From Phenylobacterium sp. J426 (GTDB lineage Bacteria; Pseudomonadota; Alphaproteobacteria; Caulobacterales; Caulobacteraceae), in contig NZ_JAJOMY010000001.1 of NCBI RefSeq assembly GCF_024699945.1, forward strand, positions 124,001 to 188,000: a DNA stretch of 64,000 bases, given 5' to 3'. Made by a program: the position numbers and the translations under genes. Each line of letters opens with the position of its first letter. Within the stretch, counting starts at the first letter, position 1. Below are positions 40,698-52,257 of the stretch, piece by piece. The notes under the pieces were generated by a model. The model was not told where the DNA came from. It was given only the letters and a program-made list of their open reading frames with translations, and searched no databases.

Positions 40698-41851
40698 GCC
40701 GGCGGGGCGGCCGCCGCAGCCGGTGCGCCGAGGCCCTTGTCGTAGGCCTCCAGCCTTTCATTGATCTGCTTGATCTCGTCGGCGGTGGCCTTGCGGCGCG
40801 TCGGCGTGATCACGCCCAGAACCCGCGTCCGCTCGCCGCCCGTCGCCGTCGGGTCGGCGACGGTATAGGTCCGCACCTCGCCCGCCACCGCCAAGGTGAC
40901 CTTGCGCTCTGCCGGCAGACCCTGCTTCTCCGGCGACAGCAGGCCGCCCTGGGTGCGGCTGTCCACTCCCCCGAGGATCGCCTGCGAGAGGTAGGCCTCG
41001 CGGCCGGCGTAGCGGCCCGTGAAGGCGGCGGGTTCGCCCCAGGGGCCGGTCCAGCGGTAGAAGATATGCGCGCCCACCTGGGTCATCTTCACCAGGGTCG
41101 GCGCCCAGTAGGGCGCGACGTAGGCCGCGTGATAGTGGGTGGCGGACCCCACGTGCTTGGCCACATGGCCGTCCAGCGCCCGCTCCGCCACGCGCTGCGC
41201 CTGTCGCCACAGCGCGGGCTCCGGCGCCCAGCGCAGCGAGCCGTCGCAGGTGAACGTGAACTGGCAACCGGTGGCCCGGGCCGAGCCCTGGTACACCACG
41301 CCGCACACCGACTTCGGATAGGCCGGGTGGCGCACGCGATTCAGCACCACCTGCGCCACGGCCTCCTGGCCGAGGCCGGGCTCGCGCGCCGCCTCGTAGT
41401 AGACTGCCTCCGACAGGCACTGCAGCGCGCGCTTGCGGTCCTCGGTCCCCGTCTTCAGCACGAACGGCTTCATCGGCCGGATCGGCAGGTCCGAGAAGGG
41501 CCGGAGCTCGTTCAGCTCCTCGGCCGTCGCGCCCTCCTCCACGCCGAGACCCAGGTCGGGGACCTCGCGGATGTCGAGGCTGGCCCAACCCTCAGGCCGG
41601 TTCCACAGGTCCGCCTGCCGCAGGGCGGGGTCATGCCGCAGGGCCAGGGCGCGCGTGGCGGGGTCCATGTGGGAAACGAACTTCGCGAGGGTGGCGTCCG
41701 ACAGGTCCTTCGCCGCCAATCCGACGGGCGTGCGACCGATCGGGTCGGCGTTCGGAGCGCACGCCGCCAAGGCCGCGCCGCAGGTGGCGAGGCCCAGTGC
41801 CAGCAGCCCGGCGCGGATATCGCGGCGCGTGTTCAGAGGATCCCCTCGCAT
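40694..41851 (-). CDS. SleB-type cell wall hydrolase, lipoprotein
   Basis: This 385-residue protein has a lipoprotein signal (LLALGLATCGAALAAC) and a C-terminal Hydrolase_2/SleB domain: CLSEAVYYEAAREPGLGQEA with the catalytic glutamate, VVLNRVRHPAYPKSVCGVVY, CQFTFTCDGSLRWAPEPALW and HVGSATHYHAAYVAPYWAPT. Such enzymes cleave peptidoglycan glycan strands, here from the periplasm. A long Ala/Pro tail follows the domain. A paralogue lies at 54556-55551. Confidence 0.88.
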   Translation of the reverse strand: MRGDPLNTRRDIRAGLLALGLATCGAALAACAPNADPIGRTPVGLAAKDLSDATLAKFVSHMDPATRALALRHDPALRQADLWNRPEGWASLDIREVPDLGLGVEEGATAEELNELRPFSDLPIRPMKPFVLKTGTEDRKRALQCLSEAVYYEAAREPGLGQEAVAQVVLNRVRHPAYPKSVCGVVYQGSARATGCQFTFTCDGSLRWAPEPALWRQAQRVAERALDGHVAKHVGSATHYHAAYVAPYWAPTLVKMTQVGAHIFYRWTGPWGEPAAFTGRYAGREAYLSQAILGGVDSRTQGGLLSPEKQGLPAERKVTLAVAGEVRTYTVADPTATGGERTRVLGVITPTRRKATADEIKQINERLEAYDKGLGAPAAAAAPPA

Positions 41852-42032
41852 CGAGGCGACGCATATAGGCCCCGACCGGCGTTCTTTGGACCCCTGCGGG
41901 GCGAAAAAGTGGTCGCGGGCGATTAAACTTTGGCCATGTGATCAGGGGTTGTAGCGGACTTGCGCCGCTCGCCGGGCCCCCGCATGGTGGTCGTGGTCCC
42001 ACGGGGCGGGCCGCGTTCCCGAGTAATTTGCG

Positions 42033-44025
42033 ATGCACCCTTCGGAGTGGCCGCTTCGCGTGATTCCCAGGCGGTCGCCGCCGTTCTGGCTGGCCATGGT
42101 CGTCACCGTGGCCGCGCTGGGCGCCGCCATGTCGCTGCGGGGCGTTCTGCTCGGCTTCCAGCATCTCGGCGGCCTGGGCTCCACCACCCTGCCGGCGCTG
42201 ATCGTCATCTGCCTCTACGCCGGCCCGCGGTTCGGCTGGGCCGCGCTGGTCTTCGCCATCGCCTTCGGCAGCGGCCTGTTCCCCGTCATCCAGCCCGCCG
42301 GCGCCTCGCACGCCGCCGTCGTCTCGATGTTCGCCGCCTCCGGCGCCATCACCCTGGTCTTCTCGGCCACCCTGCGGGAGGCCCTTCTGCGGCTGGACGA
42401 GGCCAACGCCGCCCAGGAACACGCCCGAAAGGCCTCGGCCGAGTCCGAGGCCCGCTTCCGCGTGCTGGCCGACAGCGCGCCGATCCTGATGTGGGTGAGC
42501 CGCGCCGATGGCCGGCGTGAGTTCGTCAACCGCACCTATGTCGAATGGCTGGGCGAGCCCTACGACGAGGCGCTGAACTTCGACTGGCGCAAGATCCTGC
42601 ACCCCGAAGACCTGCCGCGCATCCTCAAGGAGCAGGTGGCCGGCGAGAACTCGCGCAAGCTCTTCACCCTCGAGGCGCGCTACCGCGTGGCCTCGGGCGA
42701 ATATCGCTGGGTCCGCTCGGTGTCGCAGCCGCGCTACACGCCCGAGGGCGCGTTCGGACGGCTTCGTCGGCGTCGGCTTCGACATCTCCGACGCCAAGCG
42801 CGCCGAGGCCGACCTCAAGCGCATCAACGACATCCTCGCCGAGCGTGTCGAGGCGGCGCTGTCCGAGCGCGACCGGGCCGAGGCCGCGCTGCGGCGCGCC
42901 CAGAAACTGGAGGCCGTGGGGCAGCTCACCGGCGGGGTCGCGCACGACTTCAACAATCTGCTCACCGTCGTCATCGGGGCCGTCGACATGATCCAGCGGC
43001 ACCCGGACGACGCCGCGCGGCGCGAACGGATGATCGAGGCCGCACTGGGCGCGGCGCGCCGCGGCGAGCGCCTGACCCAGCAGCTGCTGGCCTTCTCCCG
43101 ACGCCAGGCCCTGAAGCCCGAACCCGTCCGTGTCGACCGGCTCATCGCCGACGCCGAGCCGCTGCTGCGCCGGGCCGTCGGGGAAGCCGTCGCCCTGTCG
43201 GTGGCGCCGGGCTCCGACAGCGCCGTCGTCAACATCGACCCGGGCCAGTTCGAGGCCGCGGTGATGAACCTCGTGGTCAACGCTCGCGACGCCACCCCGC
43301 CCGGCGGCATGATCCGGGTCGAGACCCTTCGCGCCCGCCTCGGGGCCGGCGAGATCGAGGACCTGGAGGCCGGCGATTACCTCTGCCTCGCGGTGCACGA
43401 CACGGGCGCCGGCATGGACGCCGAGACCGCCGCGCGGGTCTTCGAGCCCTTCTTCACCACCAAGGCGCCCGGCAAGGGCACCGGCCTGGGCCTCTCCCAG
43501 GTCTACGGCTTTGCGCGCCAGAGCGGCGGCGCCGCCGCGATCGACAGCGAGCCCGGCAAGGGCGCCAGCGTGCGGCTCTACCTGCCGCTCACCGACGCCC
43601 CGACCGCCGAGGACGAAGCGGCGGCGCGGCCGCAGCTCGCCCGCGGCCCCAAGCTCCGTGTCCTGCTCGCCGAGGACGATCCGCAGGTCGCCGAACTGGT
43701 CGAGGCGCTGCTCGCAGACCTTGGCCACGTCATCATCCGCAAGCCCGACGCCGCCCAGGCGCTCGAGATCCTGCGCAGCACCGCCCCGATCGACCTCCTG
43801 CTCACCGATCTCGTCATGCCCGGCGACATGAACGGCGTGGAGCTGGCGCGCGAGGCCGTGCGCCTCCGGCCCGGTCTGCCGGTCGTCCTCTCCTCCGGCT
43901 ACACCGGCGAGACGCTCAACGCCGCCGAGGGCGCGCCCTGGCCGCTGCTCCGCAAGCCGTACGGCGCCGACCAGCTGGCCCAGGTCATCGCCGACGTCGC
44001 GCCGCACGCCGCCGAACCGGCCTGA
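42033..44025 (+). CDS. Membrane PAS hybrid histidine kinase (frameshift at 42756)
   Basis: About 664 residues after removing one extra G at 42756-42757. There are several N-terminal membrane helices ([32 protein letters not shown]), a PAS domain ([20 protein letters not shown]), a HisKA segment with the phospho-histidine in [14 protein letters not shown], an ATPase domain ([24 protein letters not shown]) and a C-terminal receiver with the phospho-acceptor in [13 protein letters not shown]. The H-x-FNN histidine box is that of FixL/NtrB-like hybrid kinases. The signal and partner are unknown. Nothing downstream encodes an output domain. Confidence 0.85.
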
Positions 44026-44058
44026 GCGCGACCCCACGTCAGCTTTCCGACTAAGCCC

Positions 44059-44086
44059 TTGCGCCTTGGCCGCACGGCGCTATATC
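44059..44086 (+). promoter_or_regulatory. Caulobacter-type housekeeping promoter of nadABC
   Basis: TTGCGCC (44059-44065), 13 bases, then GCTATATC (44079-44086). The -10 fits the Caulobacter sigma-73 consensus GCTANAWC exactly, and the -35 and spacing (N10-14) are close. Transcription should begin near 44093, just before the first palindromic operator. Confidence 0.65.
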
Positions 44087-44098
44087 TGTGCTTGACCG

Positions 44099-44119
44099 TT
44101 TTGCTCGAATTGAGCAAAA
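44099..44119. promoter_or_regulatory. nad operator 1
   Basis: TGCTC-GAATT-GAGCA (44102-44116), with the palindrome extended by flanking T/A bases to 21 bp. It lies just downstream of the nadA promoter. An identical-arm site follows 70 bp later. The pair is a likely repressor target. A NadQ/NrtR-type regulator of NAD synthesis is the best guess. Confidence 0.6.
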
Positions 44120-44170
44120 GGAGCCCGCCGCGTCGGAGACCGCCTCCGGCGCATTTTAAAGGCCTCAGTA

Positions 44171-44187
44171 ATGCTCATTTTGAGCAT
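44171..44187. promoter_or_regulatory. nad operator 2
   Basis: TGCTC-ATTTT-GAGCA (44172-44186) has the same arms as operator 1, extended by A/T on each side. It ends four bases before the GGAGG ribosome site of nadA, so a bound repressor would also block elongation. Confidence 0.6.
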
Positions 44188-44200
44188 AAGGGAGGATAAG

Positions 44201-45286
44201 ATGGCCGCCGACGGTTTCCAGTTCGACTTCACGCCTGAAGTCGAGGCCCAGACCTCCCTCGCCTGGGGAAAGGTCAAGCGCCACGTCACGCCGATGGAGT
44301 GGCGCCGCCAGGCCCCCCTGATCGCCGAGATCAACCGGCTGAAGCGCGAGAAGGACGCCGTCATCCTCGCCCACAACTACATGACGCCCGAGATCTTCCA
44401 TGGCGTCGGCGACTACGTGGGCGACAGCCTCGGCCTCGCCAAGGAAGCCGCCCGCTCCGACGCCAAGGTGATCGTTCAGGCCGGCGTCCACTTCATGGCC
44501 GAGACGTCCAAGATCCTCAGCCCCGAGAAGCGCGTCCTGATCCCGGACCTGCGCGCCGGCTGCAGCCTGGCGAGTTCCATCACCGGCGCCGACGTGCGCC
44601 TCATCAAGCAGCGCTATCCCGGCCTGCCGGTGGTCACCTATGTGAACACCACCGCCGACGTGAAGGCCGAGACCGACATCTGCTGCACCAGCGCCAACGC
44701 CGTGCAGGTGGTGGAAGAAGCCGCCAAGCTCTGGGGCGTCGACCGGGTGATCCTGATCCCCGACGAGTTCCTGGCCCGCAACGTCGCCCGCCAGACCCAC
44801 ATCGGCATCATTGCCTGGAAGGGCCGCTGCGAGGTGCATGAGCGCTTCACGGCGGAAGACATCCTGGAGATCAAGGCCGCCTATCCAGGCGCCGAGGTCC
44901 TGGCCCACCCGGAATGTCCGGCCGAGGTGCTGGAGGTTTCCGACTTCGCCGGCTCCACCGCGGCGATGAACGACTATGTGCTGCAGCGGAAGCCTAAGCG
45001 CGTGGTGCTGATCACCGAGTGCTCGATGGCCGACAACGTCGCCGCCGACGCCCCGGAAACCGAGTTCGTGCGGCCCTGCAACCTCTGCCCCTACATGAAG
45101 ATGATCTCGCTCGAGAACATCTACGAGACGCTGGTGCACGACCGCTACGAGGTCACGGTGGATCCCGCGATCTCCGAGCGCGCCCGGCTGGCCGTTCAAC
45201 GGATGGTCGACCTGCCGCCGCCGGCCCAGCCGGCCCGCTACGATCTCGTGAAGGCCCGCCACCACGTCGACGTGGAGCTGATCTGA
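44201..45286 (+). CDS. nadA: Quinolinate synthase
   Basis: NadA condenses iminoaspartate with dihydroxyacetone phosphate to quinolinate, using a [4Fe-4S] cluster. The 361 residues have [60 protein letters not shown] and a C-terminal [15 protein letters not shown], supplying the cluster cysteines. Start ATG 44201 follows GGAGG at 44191. The in-frame ATG at 44171 lies inside the operator and lacks a ribosome site. It is the first gene of nadABC. Confidence 0.95.
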   Translation: MAADGFQFDFTPEVEAQTSLAWGKVKRHVTPMEWRRQAPLIAEINRLKREKDAVILAHNYMTPEIFHGVGDYVGDSLGLAKEAARSDAKVIVQAGVHFMAETSKILSPEKRVLIPDLRAGCSLASSITGADVRLIKQRYPGLPVVTYVNTTADVKAETDICCTSANAVQVVEEAAKLWGVDRVILIPDEFLARNVARQTHIGIIAWKGRCEVHERFTAEDILEIKAAYPGAEVLAHPECPAEVLEVSDFAGSTAAMNDYVLQRKPKRVVLITECSMADNVAADAPETEFVRPCNLCPYMKMISLENIYETLVHDRYEVTVDPAISERARLAVQRMVDLPPPAQPARYDLVKARHHVDVELI

Positions 45287-46814
45287 TGGCCGACCGCCTC
45301 CGTCACGACGGGATCGTCGTGGTGGGCGCGGGCCTGGCCGGCCTCACCGCCGCCCTGGCCGCCTGCCCGACGCCGGTCCTGGTGCTCACCGAGGCTGCGC
45401 TCAACGCCGGATGCTCCTCGGCCTGGGCGCAGGGCGGCATGGCCGCGGCGCTGTCCGCAGACGACAGTCCCGCCCTGCACGCCGCCGACACGGTGGCCGC
45501 CGGCGCCGGCCTGGTGGACGAGGCCATGGCCCGCCTGCTGGCTGAGGAAGGGCCCGAGGCCGTCCGCGCCCTGGCGCGCCTCGGCGCGCCGTTCGACCGC
45601 ACGACCGAGGGCGCGTTCGCCCAGAGCCTGGAGGCCGCTCACGGCAAGGCCCGTGTCGCCCGCGTGAAGGGCGACCAGGCCGGTCGCGCCATCATGCAGG
45701 CGGTGGCCGCCGCCGCGCTGGCCGCGCCCCACGTCAAGGTGCGTCAGGGCGCCAGGCTCACGGGCCTGCTCCAGGCGGCCGACGGCCGCATCCGCGGCGT
45801 CCTCGCCGACCTCGACGGGCGCCCGACCGAGATCGTCGCCCATGCGGTCCTCTCGGCCACAGGCGGCATCGGCGGGCTGTACGCCGTCACCACCACGCCC
45901 GCCGAGCTGAAGGGCGAAGGCCTTGGCCTCGCCGCCCTCGCCGGCGCGACGATCGCCGATCCCGAGTTCGTTCAGTTCCACCCGACGGCCATCGACATCG
46001 CCCGCGATCCCGCGCCGCTCGCCACCGAGGCCCTCCGGGGCGAAGGCGCGCTGCTGGTGAACGCCGCCGGCGAGCGCTTCATGGGCCGCTACCACCCGGC
46101 CGGCGAACTCGCGCCTCGCGACGTCGTGGCCCGCGCCATCCACGCTGAGCGCGAGGCCGGCCGCGGCGCCTTCCTCGACGCCCGTAAGGCGGTGGGCGAC
46201 CAGTTCCCGGATGAGTTCCCGACCGTCTTCGCCGCCTGCCTGTCGGGCGGCGTCGATCCAAGGCGCCAGCTCATCCCCGTCGCTCCGGCCTGCCACTACC
46301 ACATGGGCGGCGTCGCCACCGACGCAGACGGCCGCACCTCCCTGCCCGGCCTCTTCGCCGCCGGCGAATGCGCGGCCACCGGCGTCCATGGCGCCAACCG
46401 GCTGGCGTCGAACTCCCTCCTGGAGGCCGCCGTGTTCGGCGCCCGCGCGGGGCGCGCCGCGGCCGCGGACCCGGGCTGCGACGCCGCCTGGCGCCCCGTG
46501 ACAGCCCCCGAACTGCCGCCCGAGGGCCTCAAGGCCCTGCGCCAGGCCATGAGCCGCCACGCCGGCGTCGTGCGCGACGCGCAGGGGCTCGGCCGGCTCC
46601 TGAACCTGATCGACGGGTTGGAAGCCGCGTACGGTCGCAGCGCGCCGCTCGTCGCCGCCCGCCTCGTCGCCGCCTCGGCCCTGGCCCGGCGGGAAAGCCG
46701 CGGCGGTCACTTCCGCGCCGACTTCAAGGGCCAGCTCGCGCCGGCCCGAACCTTCGTCACCCTGGGCGACGCCGAGGGTGTCGCTCCCCCGGCCTTCGCA
46801 AGGTACGCCGCCGA

Positions 46815-46818
<4 letters not shown>
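45286..46818 (+). CDS. nadB: L-aspartate oxidase
   Basis: NadB oxidises L-aspartate to iminoaspartate for NadA. The 510-residue flavoprotein has the FAD site IVVVGAGLAGLTAALAACPT, SAWAQGGMAAAL, the substrate/catalytic region FVQFHPTAIDI and HYHMGGVATDADGRTSLPGL, and the C-terminal HRESRGGHFR-type motif (ARRESRGGHFRADF). It overlaps the nadA stop by one base (TGATG), so translation is coupled. Confidence 0.95.
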
Positions 46819-47660
<842 letters not shown>

Positions 47661-47718
47661 GCCTTAGGAACCGACCTTTCCGCCCGGGGTTCACCCTCCC
47701 AACCCAGGAGGCATACCC

Positions 47719-47931
47719 ATGGCTTCGAAAGCTCCCCCGATCCCGCCCGAACAGCGCTCGCACCCGGGCGAGAAGCCGGATGTGGCCGGCTCCGACATCG
47801 GTCGCCGCGATGCGATCACCGGCAACCAGTCGAGCCAGCCGGGCGACGACGACGTGAACATCAAGCAGCAGGGCCGCCAGGGCGGCATCCACCAGAACAC
47901 CCATCATCAGGGCTACCAGCAGGACCGCTGA
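47719..47931 (+). CDS. Small disordered hydrophilic protein
   Basis: This predicted 70-residue protein, MASKAPPIPPEQRSHPGEKP to HQNTHHQGYQQDR, is rich in Gln, His, Gly and Asp with almost no hydrophobic residues, so it should be intrinsically disordered. A clear AGGAGG lies before the ATG. A similar small protein follows three bases after its stop. Function is unknown. The composition resembles stress or desiccation-type hydrophilins, but this is only a compositional likeness. Confidence 0.6.
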   Translation: MASKAPPIPPEQRSHPGEKPDVAGSDIGRRDAITGNQSSQPGDDDVNIKQQGRQGGIHQNTHHQGYQQDR

Positions 47932-47933
47932 TC

Positions 47934-48188
47934 ATGCCCGACAAGCACCCGAACACCGACCGTTACGGCGGCCCAGGCGCAAGCCACGAGGACCGGACGG
48001 AGCCCAAGCCCAAGCCGCAGCAGACCCGCCAGCCGGGCGAGCCCACCAACACGGCCTTCTCCGGCGTGTCGGGCGGCGGCGGCGAGCGCGACCGCCACCA
48101 CAGCCACGATCCCGACCAGAAGGTGGATCGCCAGCAGAACAGCGAACAGCGCGCCAAGCACGAGACGCCGCCCCGCACCACGCACTGA
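47934..48188 (+). CDS. Second small disordered hydrophilic protein
   Basis: This 84-residue protein is Pro/Gln/His/Asp-rich (KPKPQQTRQPGEPTNTAFSG; a GGGGERDRHHSHD patch) and shows no predicted fold. It begins three bases after the preceding small gene and is surely co-transcribed with it. The two look like diverged partners of similar composition. Function is unknown. Confidence 0.6.
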   Translation: MPDKHPNTDRYGGPGASHEDRTEPKPKPQQTRQPGEPTNTAFSGVSGGGGERDRHHSHDPDQKVDRQQNSEQRAKHETPPRTTH

Positions 48189-48265
48189 GCCTGCAACGGG
48201 CGGCGTTCGTCGCATTACAGAGGCTTCACTGGTCCGGACTTGGCCGCAGCGCTTAAGTCCGGGCC

Positions 48266-48784
48266 ATGTTGAAGCTCCACGCCTTGACGGCCACCCTGCT
48301 GGCCATTCCTGTCGTCGCCGCCGCGCAGGATTATCCGAAGAAGATCCCGGCCCCCGGCGGCCACGTGATCATTCCGGCGGCCGGCGCCCAGCGCGCCTAT
48401 GACGACTACAAGTACGCCCCCGCGCGGCGCGCCGGCGACTTCCTCTATATCTCCGGCGTCGTCGTGGGGCCCGCGCCCGACCAGGGCCGCGACGTGGAAG
48501 GCTTCAAGGCGGGCGTCCGCCGCGCCTTCAACCACATCAAGCTCAGCCTGGCGGCCGAGGGCCTCACCTTCGCCGACGTGGTGATGATCAACTCCTTCCA
48601 CGTCTGGCAGGGCCCGGGCTTCGCCGGCACGCGCGACGAGCAGTTCGCCGCCGTCAGCGCCGTGAAGGACGAGTTCATGAGCGCGCCGCACCCGGCCTGG
48701 ACCGCCGTCGGCACGACCGGCCTTCTCATGGAAGGCGGCGTCGTCGAGATCCAGATGATCGCCTACGCGCCGCAAAAGCGCTGA
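48266..48784 (+). CDS. Exported RidA family protein
   Basis: This 172-residue protein has a signal peptide (MLKLHALTATLLAIPVVAAA) and a complete RidA/YjgF fold: YAPARRAGDFLYISGVVVGP, AFNHIKLSLAAEGLTFADVV and the C-terminal WTAVGTTGLLMEGGVVEIQM. Cytosolic RidA hydrolyses reactive enamines and imines, but this member would act in the periplasm and lacks the canonical arginine region found at the end of active RidA, so its role is uncertain. Confidence 0.8.
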   Translation: MLKLHALTATLLAIPVVAAAQDYPKKIPAPGGHVIIPAAGAQRAYDDYKYAPARRAGDFLYISGVVVGPAPDQGRDVEGFKAGVRRAFNHIKLSLAAEGLTFADVVMINSFHVWQGPGFAGTRDEQFAAVSAVKDEFMSAPHPAWTAVGTTGLLMEGGVVEIQMIAYAPQKR

Positions 48785-48972
48785 GCCGGATTTCGTCGCA
48801 CGCTCGGCGGCGTTGATCGACGTCGCCTTGCGCCCTGCGCCCCGTCCGGCACTGACGAACGCCGCGCCCGCGAGGGCCCAGCCGTCGTTCGTCCCGCCAT
48901 GCGCCGCCGCCAGTCCCTAGGCCGTTCCCTCCCCGCCGTGCGCCGGAACATGCGCCTGCGGAGTTGGGCCTG

Positions 48973-51900
48973 ATGGGGCGGATATCTGTGGGATTGCGCG
49001 TCGAAAGCCCACGGTTCCTCGCTGCGACCCTGAGGAGCCTCGCCGCCCAGACCTTTCCTGACTTCGAGATCATCGTGGTGGACGACAGCCCCGATGGCCG
49101 CGCTGGCGACGCAGCGCGGCGCCTTGGGGATCCACGCCTGAGGGTCATCGCGGGGGAGCGCCGCGGCTGGGGCGCCGCACTGACCCGCATCTGGGGCCAG
49201 GCCGGCGGCGAGTTCCTGAAGATCGTCGCAGAGGGAGACCTCCTGCGCCCGCGCGGGCTCGAAGTCTTGCACGGGCTGATGCGACATGCGCCGCAAGCCG
49301 GCGTCGCGTTCGGACGTCGGGTGGTCGTCGACGAGAACGACGTGGTGCTCAGCCGGCCGCAGGCGCCGATCAGGCCCGGCCCGCAAGGCCTGGCCCCCGG
49401 CGAACTCCCCGCCATGTAGCCCGGAGTCTCGTCGACCCGATCGACGGCTGGACGCCCATGCTGCTGCGACGCTCCGTCGTGAGCGACCCTTCCGCCCTTT
49501 CCACATACGCGGGGGCCTCGATCCGAGCCCGCTCGAGCCTGCCCGCCGTGATGAACGCCGCCGCTGCCCCCGCGGTCGGGATCGGCGAGATCCTCGCCAT
49601 CGTGCGGGAACGAGATCCGGCCCTGGAAGGCGAGCGCGTGTTCGAGTGGGAAGCCCTTCATCGCGGCGCCGTCGCATGCGGACTGCTGGACCCCTCGGAG
49701 GCGCTCGCCGCCCTTGAGCGCCTTGAAGGTCTGTACGCGCGCCACCGCCAGGGGCGCGGCGAAGTCGCGCTGCTGCAGAGCGCCCTGCCCGAGCTCCGGT
49801 CCGCGCTCGCGGCAGGCCGCACCGACGTGCTCGACGAGGGGTTCCGGACCACCCTGCTGTTGGCCGAAAGCTGGTGCGCCGCGCGCGGCGAACTCGGCGA
49901 GCCGCGCCTCCGCCGGCCGGCGGACCATGAGCCGCGGCCCGGGACGCCGCTGGACGAACACGCCCGCTTCACCGCGCCCTCTCCCGAGTTCGAGGAGGTC
50001 GATCCCGATATCCTGCAGGACGTTTCCGCGCTCCAAGGGGCCGACCCGCTGGTGCTGGCCTTCTACCTTCCCCAGTTCCACGCCATTCCCGAGAACGATC
50101 GCTTCTGGGGGGAAGGGTTTCACGGAGTGGCGGCAACTCGCCCGCGGCGCACCGCGGTTCCCTGGACATTACCAACCGCGCATTCCCCGGGACCTGGGCT
50201 TCTACGACCTCGCGGATGTCGAGGTGTTGCGGCGTCAGGCCGCTATGGCTCGCGCCGCCGGCGTCGGAGCCTTCGCCTTCTACTACTACGCGTTCGCGGG
50301 GCGGCGGGTGCTGGAGCGACCGCTGGAGAACCTGCTGGCCTCCGACGTCCAGATGCCTTTCCTGCTTATCTGGGCGAACGAGAACTGGAGCCGGACGTGG
50401 ACCGGCTCCGTCTCCGACGTGCTGCTGGCGCAGGACTACTCCGAAGAGCATGAAGACGCTCTGCTCGCGGACTTCGCCCGCCACATGGCCGATCCCCGCT
50501 ATGTCCGGCTGCAGGGCCGCCCGCTGTTCGTGGTCTACAATCCCGACCATGTTCCCGACGCGCGCGCCGCCTTTGCGCGCTGGCGGGCCAAGTGGGCGGC
50601 CATGGGCGTCGAGCCCCTGATCTTCATGGCCCAAACCTTCGGCTGTCACGATCCCAGGCCGATCGGGCTGGACGGCGCCCTGGAGTTCCCCCCGCACAAG
50701 CTGGGCGCCTCAACCCCGTGCAGGTCCGTGGACGCCTTTTCGGCCGACTTTGCAGGGACCGTGTACGACTACGACGCCTTCGCCGCCGCCTCCCTGCGCG
50801 AGGCTCCGCAGCCATTCCCCCTGATCAAGACCGCGGTCCCCATGTGGGACAATGATGCGCGCCGTCCCGGCCGAGGCTCGTACCTCGTCGGCGTTTCGCC
50901 GGCCAAGTACGAGGCCTGGCTCGGCGAGCTGCTCGCCCGCGCGGCGGCTCACCCGGTCGGGGGGACGGCCCATCGTCGCGGTGAACGCTTGGAACGAGTG
51001 GGCCGAGGGCGCCTACCTGGAGCCCGACCTGCACTTTGGCGGCGCCTTCCTGAACGCCACGGCCCGAGCCGTGAGGCGCGCGCGCACCGCCGCCGTGCGT
51101 CGCCGGGCGCCGCCGTCCGAGCGACTGCGCATCTGCATCGCCGCCGACAGTCTGGAGGTGGGCGGCGGCGAGCTCATGCCGCTGGAGATCGCCAACGGCC
51201 TGCATCGCCGGGGCCATCAGGTCACCTATCTCACCGTCGCCCAGGACGAGCCCCCTGGACGTCCGAACCTCCGCGGCCGGCTTGAGCCTTCCATCCCTGT
51301 TCTCCGCTGGAACGATGTGGAGGTTCGACTGGGCGCCCTCCTCCAGGCGCGGGGAATACAGGTCTTCAATTCGCACAACATCAGCATCGACCACCGGCTG
51401 TTCCGGCGCGGGTGGCGTCTTCCGTCGGCGCACGTCGTCTCGCTGCACGGCTCGTACGAGAACGCTCCCGAGTACCTGACGCCCGGCATGCTGTCGTACC
51501 TGCGCGGCGTCGATCTATGGCTCCACCTGACCGACGGGAGCCGCTCCCGGCTGGTCGACCGAGGCCTCGACCCGGCACGCTTCCGTCGGAGCTTCAACGC
51601 CGTGCAGCGCTCTCGTCCGGGGCGCTCGCGGGCCCAGATCCGCCACGAGCTGGGCATCCCTCAGGAAGCCTTCGCCCTCGTCCTGGTCTCGCGCGCCCTG
51701 GCCGAAAAGGGCTGGGCCGTCGCCATCGAGGCCTGCAGTCGCCTCCACCAGCGGGGGCAGCCGGTCCACCTCGCCCTGGGGGGGTCAAGGCCCGGCCGCC
51801 GAGGCGCTCCGCCCCCTCTGGTCGGGCGCGCCCTTCGTGAGTTTTCTTGGTCACCTGCCCGAGCCGCAGGAAATCCTGCCCGCCTTCGACATGGGGATCT

Positions 51901-52253
51901 TCCCCAGCACCTATGCCGGCGAGACCTTCCCGCTGTTCCTCCTGGAATGCTTCCAGGCCGGACTGCCGGCAGTCGCCACCGACGTCGGCGAGATCCCCGC
52001 CATTTTCGGCTCCCCGCCGGATGCGCGGCCGGGCGCCTTGGTGTCGGCGGCCTTACCGCCGGCTGCGCTCGCTCAGGCGCTGGCCGAAGAGATCCTGCGG
52101 CCGGCCACCGACCGCCATCTTGCCGCCCGATGGGCCGCCAACGCCGCGGCGAGGTCGAGGACCTACGACCTCGAGGCCTTGATCGACTTCTACGAAGCCT
52201 GCTTCCGCGACCTTGTCGAAGGCCAAGCGGCCCCGCGCCACGCCGCCGAGTAG
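48973..52253 (+). CDS. Giant GT2-WbsX-GT4 glycosyltransferase (several frameshifts)
   Basis: Continuous homology runs across four single-base shifts: a missing base near 49411, extra bases in the T run at 50119, the G run at 50959 and the G run at 51778. The joined protein is about 1,090 residues. Residues 1-148 are a GT2 domain ([33 protein letters not shown]). Residues about 150-360 are helical and unassigned. Residues about 362-700 are a WbsX-type domain ([39 protein letters not shown]). About 712-1090 are a GT4 domain ([39 protein letters not shown]). It probably builds a surface polysaccharide. Separate genes are possible, because real stops could hide at the shifts. Confidence 0.72.
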
Positions 52254-52257
52254 GCTG

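Noticed and set aside
44171..44200. Upstream ATG of nadA
   Set aside because: It lies inside operator 2 without a ribosome site, whereas ATG 44201 follows GGAGG.
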